DNA of 33,418 nt from a virus, in the IMG/VR virus record IMGVR_UViG_3300048029_000486, positions 1 through 33,418 of that record; one strand, given 5' to 3'. Made by a program: the position numbers and the translations under genes. Position 1 is the first letter of the stretch; each line of letters begins with the position of its first letter. The notes under the pieces were generated by a model. The model ran no database searches. It saw only the letters and a list, made by a program, of their open reading frames with translations, and was not told the origin of the DNA. This document shows positions 1-6,763 of this stretch, in pieces.

Positions 1-402
1 ACACCTGTACTGACTACAGTCCACATTTCTTCAGGTTCATCATATTCTTCTAAAAGATCTTGGCAAACTCTTACAGCACCAGCTATTACATATTTATGAT
101 TTAGTCCAAAAGGTAAAAATTCATATCCATGTAAATCAGCATATTTTTTAGCAATTCTATTTAAGTTTGGCATAGCAGCAATTCTCTTGAATTTAACTAA
201 CTCTGGTTTTTGATCAATAACGTATGCTTGGTGATCACTAACCTCTTTGCAAGCGGGCATAAAAAATATAGCATTTTTATTATATAACTTACAAAGTTCT
301 AATATTGCGACTGCTGCTAAACCAAACCGAGGTACAACATAAACAACTGTTTTATTTGTAATAGTATGAAATAAATATTCTGCAATTCTTGTTTTTGTTC
401 CT
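1..402. repeat. Near-identical terminal overlap, left copy (pairs with 33017-33418)
   Basis: Bases 1-402 align without gaps to 33017-33418. I count about 27 mismatches, all in the first 275 bases; 276-402 are identical to the last 127 bases of the window. The mismatches keep the reading frame and are mostly silent (five amino-acid changes in the encoded PLP enzyme), so they look like natural strain variation. It is best read as the closure overlap of a circular or circularly permuted genome, not as a true terminal repeat with a function. Confidence 0.85.
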
Positions 403-569
403 CCTATAAGAGTCTTATCTTCTCTAACTACTTTAACACCCTCGTGTTCTTTTACTATAATTTTAGGTAGTCTAGATTTAAAGTTCTTAGTTAAACTTAA
501 ATAAGATTCTCTATTAAAAATTAGATCTAAATCTTTATTAACTCCATCAATTACGTGATTATTATGCAT
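1..569 (-). CDS. Fold-type II PLP-dependent enzyme, N-terminal part (cut by window start)
   Basis: This holds the first 189 codons of a gene whose C-terminal part lies at the right end of the window; joined across the circle it would encode about 290 residues. It resembles the ACC deaminase / D-cysteine desulfhydrase branch of the tryptophan-synthase-beta fold. VVRED is followed by GGTKTRIAEYL, equivalent to the GGNKxRKLEYL signature whose lysine (K59 here) holds pyridoxal phosphate. A later PFG.NHKYVIAGAV stretch and WTVVSTGVLTRGLQ match the sugar-phosphate-binding and substrate loops in order. It is shorter than typical family members (about 330). Its ATG overlaps the stop of the upstream gene as TAATG, suggesting coupled translation. 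The context (hydroxymethylase, candidate amino acid:DNA transferase) suggests it edits an amino acid attached to DNA or supplies one; this is inference. Confidence 0.65.
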   Translation of the reverse strand, partial: MHNNHVIDGVNKDLDLIFNRESYLSLTKNFKSRLPKIIVKEHEGVKVVREDKTLIGGTKTRIAEYLFHTITNKTVVYVVPRFGLAAVAILELCKLYNKNAIFFMPACKEVSDHQAYVIDQKPELVKFKRIAAMPNLNRIAKKYADLHGYEFLPFGLNHKYVIAGAVRVCQDLLEEYDEPEEMWTVVSTG

Positions 570-1600
570 TATAATGTTTCCACGAATTTATAATATTTTT
601 CTTGTCCCCAAATATCTTTTAACACTGAATTATTTAACATTACTTTACCGCCATTTTTTGCAATATGATCTTTTGATTGATACTCTTGTAAATATCTTAT
701 AATATCACAATTACGAGAATCTTCACAGTCCATTGGATTTAATCCATATCTTTCAGATTGATATTGAAGTACGTCATTAATATAATCAAATTCTTTAACT
801 TTTCCTACTTTAGGATAAATACTTTTAATGCATTTAGTTGCATTGGTTCCTGCATATAGTCTACTTTTAGGATCTACAAAGTCATTAAAATACTGCGCTA
901 AATCACAAGCAAAAGCAGTTAGTACAAAGTTTTGTCTCTTATATCCATTTTCTTGCAACCATTTATTTCCAAAATCAGTTACTTGGTAGATCTCAGCTCT
1001 TTCTGGCTTCTGCATTAAATAATCTAATATTGCAGCAACTAATTTCCAACTATCTTTTAATATAAAGTGCTTTAAATGGCCCGATTTCATATCTGGATAA
1101 CTAAATTGTGGTAATAGGTAACCTTTATTATCTGTAAATGGTATTTGTCTTTCTCTTAGGTCATCAAGCCACTCTGTGCATCTATATCTTCCCATTAATA
1201 TAGAATCAATAATCCAAAAGTTACCAAAACCATGTGTGCCGTAAAAATCATTAAATAAACCAGTTTTTGGAACATAATTAATTCCACTTCCACAAAGTCT
1301 AAATAAATAAAATAACATAAACCAATCTAAAGGTTCTTTAATATTATTCTTTAAAAATTCTCCATTTCCTTTGTAATCTTTTTCTTCATACCAAACCGCT
1401 TCTGTAAAACTACAAAATGCTGCATATCTTCTACTTCCCATATCATATATAGGTACATTAAAAATTAGATCATCATTTACGGCTTTCTTTAAACTACCTT
1501 CGAATGGTATTTTTTTAATAGTATGATTTTCCATGTACATGCTTTTTACGTGGTAATCATCTAACATTGATTGTAATTCACCTATAATTTCAAAACTCAA
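569..1600 (-). CDS. Candidate amino acid:DNA transferase (aGPT-pyrophosphorylase-like)
   Basis: 343 residues, mostly alpha-helical by composition. Seen: FRLCGSGINY near residue 100, then THGFGNF, later a block with FACDLAQYF and DPKSRLYAGTNA, and near the C-terminus EDSRNCDIIRYLQEY. This order recalls the alpha-glutamyl/putrescinyl thymine pyrophosphorylase (aGPT-PPlase) families, helical proteins related to HhH DNA glycosylases. They join an amino acid or amine to a phosphorylated hydroxymethyl base in phage DNA. The assignment is from memory of family features and needs a profile search. It overlaps the upstream SGNH-like gene by 4 bases and the downstream PLP gene by 1 base, so the three are clearly co-translated. 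Known partners act on hydroxymethyluracil. Here the only hydroxymethylase looks cytosine-specific, and no hydroxymethyl-base kinase was recognised. Confidence 0.45.
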   Translation of the reverse strand: MSFEIIGELQSMLDDYHVKSMYMENHTIKKIPFEGSLKKAVNDDLIFNVPIYDMGSRRYAAFCSFTEAVWYEEKDYKGNGEFLKNNIKEPLDWFMLFYLFRLCGSGINYVPKTGLFNDFYGTHGFGNFWIIDSILMGRYRCTEWLDDLRERQIPFTDNKGYLLPQFSYPDMKSGHLKHFILKDSWKLVAAILDYLMQKPERAEIYQVTDFGNKWLQENGYKRQNFVLTAFACDLAQYFNDFVDPKSRLYAGTNATKCIKSIYPKVGKVKEFDYINDVLQYQSERYGLNPMDCEDSRNCDIIRYLQEYQSKDHIAKNGGKVMLNNSVLKDIWGQEKYYKFVETL

Positions 1601-2496
1601 AATAAACTCACTTGTTCTGTTTTAATATTTTTTTTATAATATTTTGGCCTTAAATGTACAGATTGTTTTGGCTCCATTACTTTTTTTTGAAAATAATCAA
1701 TATCATCATACCATTTTTCAGGCCAATTAATAACATTTAACCCAGATTTATCCATTAAGTCATTTACTATATGAACTAATGTTTGCCTTTGTTCTCTTGT
1801 ACCAAAATAGTTTTGTCCTTTATATTGACCGCTTTTAGGTATTTTTCTGTTTTCATTTTCTATTGGTAATAAATGTGTAATTGTTGCATTATATTTTTTT
1901 GCATAATTAATGTATCTTTCAAATAGTTCTACAGCAGATCTTAGCGGATTAGGTTGTCTACATAAATGAAACCTTATATCAATATTACCAAAATATAATA
2001 TTACATCTTTATAGTTATTAAAGTTTTTTTGATTTTTTAAAAAACCATGTAAAGTTTTACCATCATTTCTATTTATTTCATATTCTCTATTTGGCCAAAC
2101 AGAAATACTATGACTATCTCCATAAACTATTTTGTCTTTTTTTGGTAATGTTATTTTTTCTATTTGCTTTGTAAATTTTAAATTTAAATTACGTTTTTTA
2201 TAAAAATCATTAGGATCAAAGTTATCTATTGACATTATTTTACCATTAAAATTATTTAACTTATTACATCTATCAATAGTAGAATCTTGTATACCTCCAA
2301 TAATATTATAACTACCTTCTTTATAATTTGGACCATGGCAAATAATTAATCTTTCATAATATCCCCATGCTTCTTTTTCTGTTAAAAAATCTGCATTAGG
2401 ATCTATTAGATCTTTTACGATCATATTCCAACCAGCACTATGTGAATTTAAAGAGCAAGCAGGATTATTTAATATTCCAATAATTCCAGTTTTCAT
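1597..2496 (-). CDS. SGNH-hydrolase-like protein with an extra N-terminal domain
   Basis: 299 residues. The C-terminal two thirds carry the SGNH/GDSL blocks in order: VYGDSHS (residues 124-130, nucleophile block I), YFGNIDIRFH (168-177, corresponding to the GxND block III and resembling the FGxIDxRxH form found in polysaccharide gene clusters), and SVHLRP (279-284, block V with the His). The usual DxxH aspartate is not obvious before H281. The first 110 residues (HSAGWN, CHGP) form a separate part that I do not recognise. It overlaps both neighbours by 4 bases (ATGA type) in the dUTPase-to-PLP stretch of the early operon. SGNH proteins are usually ester hydrolases or acyltransferases. A role in acylating or deacylating a modified base is possible but inferred only from position. 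Confidence 0.55.
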   Translation of the reverse strand: MKTGIIGILNNPACSLNSHSAGWNMIVKDLIDPNADFLTEKEAWGYYERLIICHGPNYKEGSYNIIGGIQDSTIDRCNKLNNFNGKIMSIDNFDPNDFYKKRNLNLKFTKQIEKITLPKKDKIVYGDSHSISVWPNREYEINRNDGKTLHGFLKNQKNFNNYKDVILYFGNIDIRFHLCRQPNPLRSAVELFERYINYAKKYNATITHLLPIENENRKIPKSGQYKGQNYFGTREQRQTLVHIVNDLMDKSGLNVINWPEKWYDDIDYFQKKVMEPKQSVHLRPKYYKKNIKTEQVSLF

Positions 2497-2822
2497 TTCT
2501 TTTTTAAATACTTATTTAATGCTCCAATGTAAGCAACAGCATCTAATAAGTTATCTTCCTTGTGGTTGTAACTTTCTCTTGATAGTTTTAAAGATGTTAA
2601 TATTAAATATATATCTACAGCTGTAATATCTTTATTAGTAAGAAGGCTTGCAATTTTTGCAGTCTTTTCCATTCCTTCTTCAAACGGCCCATATTGACGT
2701 TCTTTCTCTTGTCTTCTCTCGTGTACTATTTCATGAGCTATTTGTAAAATTGATTTATTCTCCTGTGCTGCCAAAACCTTTATCTCCTCTCTCATCATCT
2801 TCTTTAGTTTCCCAAGGTGCAT
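2493..2822 (-). CDS. Small phage protein, DUF6378-like
   Basis: Up to 109 residues; the core (from about residue 35) reads RQYGPFEEGMEKTA, then DITAVDIYLILTSLKLSR and NLLDAVAYIGALNKYL. The YG.FEE...KIA / D...LKLSR / D..AYIGAL pattern matches small phage proteins grouped as DUF6378, whose role is unknown. The listed start overlaps the dUTPase 3' end by 68 bases. The paired ATGs at 2798 and 2795 give a shorter overlap and are equally possible starts. It sits between dUTPase and the SGNH-like gene, overlapping the latter by 4 bases. The family often occurs near phage nucleotide-metabolism genes, but no activity is claimed. Confidence 0.6.
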   Translation of the reverse strand: MHLGKLKKMMREEIKVLAAQENKSILQIAHEIVHERRQEKERQYGPFEEGMEKTAKIASLLTNKDITAVDIYLILTSLKLSRESYNHKEDNLLDAVAYIGALNKYLKKK

Positions 2823-3198
2823 GTGATTTTAGTTCTTGTAACTCGTGGTACTCTTGATTAATTAACACAAATTGTAAGATCTTTTGCCCTTTTTCTAATT
2901 TAATGCTTCTATTTCCAATATTAATTAAATGTAAATGTATTTCGCCTTTATAATTTTCATCGACTACACAGGCGCCAACTTGTAAATTATATTTAGTTGC
3001 AATTCCACTCTTGTTAAATGCCACAAAACAGGTATTACTTGGCAAGCTTACTTTAATACCAGAAGGAATTAATACGCTTTCATTTGGTGATAATTTATAA
3101 TAATCGTACCAATCATTAGGAATAAAAAAATCATATCCCGCATTTTTACCAGATCTTTCTGGTGACTTTACATCTCTTGTTTTATAAAATGATATCAT
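2755..3198 (-). CDS. dut: Trimeric-type dUTPase
   Basis: Hydrolyses dUTP to dUMP and pyrophosphate, keeping uracil out of DNA and feeding thymidylate synthesis. All five motifs of the homotrimeric family are present in 147 residues: AGYDFF (20-25), NKSGIA (62-67), GACVVDENYKGEI (75-87, with the catalytic-site Asp), GQKILQFVL (104-112) and the C-terminal arm GFGSTG (141-146). Length is normal. It overlaps the upstream nuclease-like gene by 4 bases. With the dCMP deaminase downstream in the same operon (31631-32050) it forms two routes to dUMP, although no plain thymidylate synthase is present. Confidence 0.93.
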   Translation of the reverse strand: MISFYKTRDVKSPERSGKNAGYDFFIPNDWYDYYKLSPNESVLIPSGIKVSLPSNTCFVAFNKSGIATKYNLQVGACVVDENYKGEIHLHLINIGNRSIKLEKGQKILQFVLINQEYHELQELKSHAPWETKEDDERGDKGFGSTGE

Positions 3199-3605
3199 TG
3201 CTCTCTCCTTATAAAGCTCATAAATCTAACATATCTTTTTTCTGTAATTACTTCTTCTGGTTTGATCTCAACGTGTTTTATTGAGAATTCTCTTATTTCT
3301 AATTCTGCCCATTCATTCATTGGATAAATTCTAAATAATACTTCAGGATAATTTGTCCATATTACAATAAAAAATGGCATTTGCGCTCTTTCGCTCAATA
3401 TTTCTAATGTTTTAATCGGTCCTTTTGTAAAGTTTTTATCCCAATTATCATGCTTATATTCAATAATTGCTCGGGGCTCATTTGGATACCTGTATTCAAC
3501 AAATAGAGCGTCAATGTCTGTTGCTGGCAAATCCCAACCCCAAGCAAAATGTATATTATTTATCGTCGCGTCTTTCTTGTAGACTTCTTTAATTTTTTTG
3601 GACAT
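3195..3605 (-). CDS. PD-(D/E)XK-like nuclease-fold protein
   Basis: 136 residues. WGWDLPATDIDALFVEY is followed by AIIEYKHDN, giving an acidic pair (D30, D32) and E49-x-K51 on consecutive predicted strands, the layout of a minimal restriction-endonuclease-like core. The segment PFFIVIWTNYPEVLFRIYPM then supplies the next strands. No DNA-recognition domain is visible. An AAGGA ribosome site lies about nine bases before the ATG. It overlaps the Cys-rich miniprotein upstream and dUTPase downstream. It could be a structure-specific nuclease in recombination or a VRR-NUC-like enzyme; it might also be an inactive relative. Fold call moderate, function unknown. Confidence 0.55.
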   Translation of the reverse strand: MSKKIKEVYKKDATINNIHFAWGWDLPATDIDALFVEYRYPNEPRAIIEYKHDNWDKNFTKGPIKTLEILSERAQMPFFIVIWTNYPEVLFRIYPMNEWAELEIREFSIKHVEIKPEEVITEKRYVRFMSFIRREQ

Positions 3606-3727
3606 GTTAGTATATTCCTTACTTTTGTTTCGTCTAAATTACCTGTTTTTAAACCGCAATGCAATTCTTTTTTATAATAACCTGCGTGTGAACAATTTCT
3701 TTTAATAAGAGGACAATAATCAAACAC
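3560..3727 (-). CDS. Cys-rich miniprotein, possible zinc binder (GTG start)
   Basis: A 55-codon ORF fills the gap between 3605 and 3720. It starts with GTG inside the stop of the upstream gene (AGTGTTTGA) and overlaps the next gene by 46 bases. Residues CPLIKRNCSH, then HCGL and TCPKK give four cysteines and two histidines in 42 residues, followed by a basic tail. This looks like a small zinc-binding fold. The spacing pattern and the way it fills the gap support it; the ribosome site is weak. Function unknown. Confidence 0.5.
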   Translation of the reverse strand: MFDYCPLIKRNCSHAGYYKKELHCGLKTGNLDETKVRNILTCPKKLKKSTRKTRR

Positions 3728-4031
3728 TCTTAGATCTTAAACCTTTTCCTCTTGGTCTACGTGGATCTTCTATATGATATTGTTCAATCCATGTTTTTGG
3801 TCTATTATATCTCATTTCTTTACCTTGAAATATATACCATGCTCTACCAAATTTTTTTGCAAATTCTTCTCTTTCTGCAATACCTTCTTCGCTCCATGCA
3901 TCTGGTATATTTATATTTTCCATTCTTTCTTTTAATGTCTTAGCATATTTGTTATATCTAGCATAAGTTGGATTAGATTCCTTATATACTTTTCTATTCT
4001 TCCATGCTTTTTCTCTTGATGTTAATTCCAT
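3720..4031 (-). CDS. Uncharacterised charged early protein, 103 aa
   Basis: 103 residues, rich in Lys, Arg, Glu and Tyr (N-terminal SREKAWKNRKVYKES; later GRAWYIFQGKEMRYNRPKTW and PRRPRGKG). No signal peptide or membrane segment. AAGGAG lies six bases before the ATG, so the start is firm. It lies in the recombination part of the early operon between two miniprotein genes. The basic, aromatic composition would suit nucleic-acid binding, but no family is recognised. Confidence 0.7.
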   Translation of the reverse strand: MELTSREKAWKNRKVYKESNPTYARYNKYAKTLKERMENINIPDAWSEEGIAEREEFAKKFGRAWYIFQGKEMRYNRPKTWIEQYHIEDPRRPRGKGLRSKSV

Positions 4032-4158
4032 CTCTTTTTCTCCTTATTGAAGATTGATTATTACCTAATAACATTAGATCATAACCCATCTCATTTAACT
4101 TACTTATTAATTTTTTTATTAATCGATGTATTTTTAAAGCTTTTGTAGATTCATTCAT
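3994..4158 (-). CDS. Basic miniprotein, 54 aa
   Basis: 54 codons starting at an ATG that shares its A with the stop of the upstream gene (TAATG), a strong sign of translational coupling. The N-terminal half is a probable amphipathic helix (TKALKIHRLIKKLISKLNEMG), the tail is basic. It runs 38 bases into the next gene in another frame. Only its position and overlap support it. Confidence 0.45.
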   Translation of the reverse strand: MNESTKALKIHRLIKKLISKLNEMGYDLMLLGNNQSSIRRKRDGINIKRKSMEE

Positions 4159-4526
4159 TATTCTATCCTTGGTAGTCTAAATAACTCTGGAAATTCTTTA
4201 TCTAATCCTTTTCTTTCTAATCTCTCAATAATTCTATTATGAGGTCTAACTGAAGGTCTTAATATACCATATTGAAATATAATCCATTTACTCAAAAACC
4301 ATTGATCCTCGTCAACTTGATACATTCCTAATTTATTAATAATAATATCAGGTATTTTACCCTCGAAATCATTACAATATAACTTAACTTGTAACTCATC
4401 AAACTCCCAAAAACCGTCGTAAGTGCAACTAGTAGTTATGTAAAACCAAAGTACTTTTTCTTGCGCTGTTAAAGATCTAAAAAACTTTTTTGTAAATAAA
4501 TCACCATCTATAAATCGTTTTATCAT
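4158..4526 (-). CDS. Replisome-organiser-like winged-helix protein
   Basis: 122 residues. LFTKKFFRSLTAQEKVLWFYI, then CTYDGFWEFDELQVKLYCNDF resembles the N-terminal winged-helix part of phage replisome organisers and replication initiators, which read KxLWxYL...CDxxGxWExD. The C-terminal DnaD-like or helicase-loader part of longer relatives is missing, so this may be a one-domain version. It overlaps the RecB-like gene by 4 bases. If it acts at an origin it would load host helicase, since none is encoded here. Confidence 0.5.
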   Translation of the reverse strand: MIKRFIDGDLFTKKFFRSLTAQEKVLWFYITTSCTYDGFWEFDELQVKLYCNDFEGKIPDIIINKLGMYQVDEDQWFLSKWIIFQYGILRPSVRPHNRIIERLERKGLDKEFPELFRLPRIE

Positions 4527-5167
4527 TTTTGTTTTAACTCCTCGAGTTTAAGACAATGTTGAAATACTTTCCATCCCCAGTTTAATTTTTTTAATGGTAT
4601 TTGATGTTGCTCAAAACCTTTACCTTCTTTATCTAATCTTAATAATAAACCACCAGAAATCTTATTTCCTGTTTGTAATTCATATAATTTTCTATAAGCA
4701 CCTAATTGTACAATAAATTCATCATATAAACCTTTAGAAGTTTTTAAATCAGCAATTACAATTTTATTTTTAATTTTTAATATTAAATCACAAGTTCCAC
4801 CTGTTTTATACTTATCACTAACAAGTTTGATCTCACTTTCTAAATATTCAGGCTTTACTTGACTATCCCACTCTCTAAAAGCATCATAAGCTATAATTGC
4901 TTTTTTAATTTGATTTTCAGAATAATCAGTTGTATCTACTTTTTCTTTTTTAATATAAGCTTCACAATACTTATGTGCTAACGTTCCAATTTCTCCAGCT
5001 TCATCTCTTACTTTATTAGCGTCTTTTCCTTTTAATCCTTGGATCCTAGACCACGCAATCAACATTTGTTTATTCCAGCCTAAATGTTGACCTATAAGCG
5101 TGGTCACAGATTTTACTTGTATATTATCACTTGTAAAATATTTTGTATGAGTATTAGTTTTTGCCAT
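4523..5167 (-). CDS. RecB/Cas4-type PD-(D/E)XK exonuclease
   Basis: 214 residues with the full RecB-nuclease-family active-site layout: GTLAHKYCE (H65), E112, GGTCDLIL (D127), IADLKTSK (D140 and K142) and the QLGAY helix (Q154, Y158). It has no iron-sulphur cysteines, unlike Cas4. Phage proteins of this kind process DNA ends for recombination, often paired with an annealing or SSB protein; an SSB lies two genes upstream. The C-terminal third has no added domain. Confidence 0.85.
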   Translation of the reverse strand: MAKTNTHTKYFTSDNIQVKSVTTLIGQHLGWNKQMLIAWSRIQGLKGKDANKVRDEAGEIGTLAHKYCEAYIKKEKVDTTDYSENQIKKAIIAYDAFREWDSQVKPEYLESEIKLVSDKYKTGGTCDLILKIKNKIVIADLKTSKGLYDEFIVQLGAYRKLYELQTGNKISGGLLLRLDKEGKGFEQHQIPLKKLNWGWKVFQHCLKLEELKQK

Positions 5168-5285
5168 TTTTACCTACTTTTTTTTCTTTTTTATTCCAAC
5201 ATTTTATACAAAATCCACCATCTTCATTACTAATTAAAGTTTTACAATTTTTTGTAGTACAATAAATTATTCTGTAACAAGTCAT
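5154..5285 (-). CDS. Zinc-ribbon miniprotein, 43 aa
   Basis: 43 codons between the resolvase-like gene (5-base gap) and the RecB-like gene (14-base overlap). CTTKNC followed by FCIKCW gives a two-knuckle layout, C9-x4-C14 and C26-x2-C29, with a further C3. The tail is lysine-rich. It looks like a tiny zinc ribbon. No clear ribosome site; translation may be coupled to the upstream gene. Confidence 0.5.
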   Translation of the reverse strand: MTCYRIIYCTTKNCKTLISNEDGGFCIKCWNKKEKKVGKNGKN

Positions 5286-5290
5286 AATAG

Positions 5291-5710
5291 TTATTTGCTT
5301 ATTTTGTTTTTTAATGTTTCTAATTCTTCTTTTAATATCTCTTGAGATTCTAATTCTAATCTTATTTGATGTCTTAATTCTTGCAATTCAGCTAAACTAC
5401 TTAACCAATCTTTTAATTCTAAAGTTGCATAAAATTTAGCATTCATTTTAAAAACATTTACTGGTGTTTTTCCTGGTGGACAATCACCATAAATCTGTTC
5501 CCACCATTTTTTTATAGATAAATTTTTTTGATTTTTAACTTCGAAGTGATAATCAAAGGCCGCCGAATTAGGATTTATATCAATTATATCACCTTTAATT
5601 GACATTCCACCTGATTGTGGAGTTCGTCGTACATTTGTTCCTAAATATTTATTTATTTCTTTAGCAACATCTCTTTCTGCTTTTTTTCCTTTATTCTGCG
5701 AATTTATCAT
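5291..5710 (-). CDS. Holliday-junction-resolvase-like PD-(D/E)XK endonuclease
   Basis: 139 residues. KGKKAERDVAKEIN (E12), RRTPQSGGMSIKGDI (D41) and FEVKNQKNLSIKKWWEQI (E57-x-K59) follow the archaeal-Hjc-like / phage resolvase pattern. The last 45 residues form a predicted coiled coil (LAELQELRHQIRLELE). It probably cuts branched DNA made during recombination or before packaging. The gene has a ribosome site (AGGAG) and follows a 54-base hairpin that separates it from the SSB gene. Confidence 0.75.
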   Translation of the reverse strand: MINSQNKGKKAERDVAKEINKYLGTNVRRTPQSGGMSIKGDIIDINPNSAAFDYHFEVKNQKNLSIKKWWEQIYGDCPPGKTPVNVFKMNAKFYATLELKDWLSSLAELQELRHQIRLELESQEILKEELETLKNKISK

Positions 5711-5730
5711 ATCACTCCTTTGTTAAAGAT

Positions 5731-5784
5731 GCCGCAAGACAGACCATAGTAAGTTAAGCTGTGGAGATTAAAATGTCCTGCGGC
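5731..5784 (-). ncRNA. Intergenic hairpin whose loop is complementary to plus-strand leaders
   Basis: An 11-bp stem (GCCGCAGGACA with TGTCTTGCGGC on the minus strand) encloses a 32-base loop. On the minus-strand RNA the only non-Watson-Crick pair is G-U, while the plus strand would have an A-C mismatch, so the structure belongs to the early transcript. It is not followed by a U-run, so it is not an ordinary terminator. Read on the plus strand, the loop contains ATAGTAAGTTAAG and GGAGATTA, the same words as the leader of the gene at 29863. The loop RNA could therefore pair with that ribosome site. Confidence 0.5.
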
Positions 5785-5791
5785 CGAATTA

Positions 5792-6466
5792 TTAAAATGG
5801 AAGATCATCTTCCTCTATTTGTACTTTTTCAACTTCTTTAGCGGGATAATTATCTTCTACCCTTTGCTCTTGTTCTTTTAGGTAATTATGTTTTTGTGGT
5901 GTACCTGGTTTTGTGATCTCAATATTTTCACAAGCTTCTACCATTTTCATTACTCTTACAAACTCATTTGAAAATTGCTCTGTAGTCCAAGCACAATTAC
6001 CAACGTTTGGATCTTTATATAATTGAAAAGTATTATTAAAAATCATACCAAATCTGGCACCATTATTTGCAAGTGTAGACTTTTCTAATACTTTTTCTTT
6101 TACTTCTGGCTTTACTTGTTTTTCAGCACTTACTTCTGCTATGTAATTTGTAAAAGCATTTTCGGTTCTTTCTATTGGATCTATTTTCCAATAATGTCTT
6201 AACTCGCCTTGTTTACTTGTAAACTCTTCATAAGAAAGTAAAAATGCATCTTCTTTATCTAATTCATCTAACTTTCTTTTTAGTGCAGCTGAAGCACCAA
6301 GTTCGTAAATTTTACCATCTTGCTCTACTTCAAAATTACATATATTAAAACTCTTTTGTCCTTGTGGTGTATTATACGATTTTTCAACCCAATCACCCAT
6401 GGATTTTTTTACAAGTTTTAATTTACTTCCTGGATTATTCTTTAACTCTTTTAAATTAATAAACAT
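5792..6466 (-). CDS. Single-stranded-DNA-binding protein
   Basis: 224 residues. The N-terminal ~110 residues are rich in beta-type sequence with aromatic and basic residues, compatible with an OB fold. The middle is charged and probably flexible, and the end is EEDDLPF, the acidic tip with terminal Pro-Phe that bacterial SSBs use to bind partner proteins. This tail is the main evidence. There is no strong match to host-type SSB in the core. It protects single-stranded DNA during replication and recombination and would recruit host repair and replication proteins. Confidence 0.7.
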   Translation of the reverse strand: MFINLKELKNNPGSKLKLVKKSMGDWVEKSYNTPQGQKSFNICNFEVEQDGKIYELGASAALKRKLDELDKEDAFLLSYEEFTSKQGELRHYWKIDPIERTENAFTNYIAEVSAEKQVKPEVKEKVLEKSTLANNGARFGMIFNNTFQLYKDPNVGNCAWTTEQFSNEFVRVMKMVEACENIEITKPGTPQKHNYLKEQEQRVEDNYPAKEVEKVQIEEDDLPF

Positions 6467-6474
6467 ATATACTC

Positions 6475-6702
6475 CTATTCAACATGTTCTGCAGAAGTTG
6501 GATTAGGTTTAAGTCTCATCTCTTCTGACGGTTTCTTTTTTAGTTCTTCTTTTTGTAAGATCTTTTTATCTTCGCTATCTTTGCGAATTTTTTTTAGATC
6601 ATTTCTTAATTTATTTTCATTATCTTTATCTAGTCGATGTCGCTCCATAATCTCAATTAACAACTCTAATTCCTCATGTGCAAACTTAATAATTATGTCC
6701 AT
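6475..6702 (-). CDS. Small charged early protein, 75 aa
   Basis: Starting at the ATG at 6702 it encodes 75 residues: an N-terminal helix (FAHEELELLIEIMERHR) then a long Lys/Glu-rich segment. An in-frame GTG at 6735 would add 11 residues but lacks a ribosome site, while GAGGGG precedes the ATG. Probably coiled-coil or disordered. It lies just before the SSB gene, with 8 bases between them. Function unknown. Confidence 0.6.
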   Translation of the reverse strand: MDIIIKFAHEELELLIEIMERHRLDKDNENKLRNDLKKIRKDSEDKKILQKEELKKKPSEEMRLKPNPTSAEHVE

Positions 6703-6763
6703 ATTCCCCTCACTACTTTCTTTAAAAATTCCCACATTATAATAATGTAAATGCTATATACTA

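Noticed and set aside
1-402. Direct terminal repeat of a T7-type packaging genome
   Set aside because: Functional terminal repeats are identical copies; here about 27 of 402 bases differ and the identity covers only 127 bases, which fits an assembly closure on variants better.
5773-5841. Plus-strand mini-ORF after the leader-like sequence at 5745
   Set aside because: It has a ribosome-site-like word, but there is no TGTACA motif upstream and it runs antisense into SSB; the minus-strand hairpin explains the sequence better.
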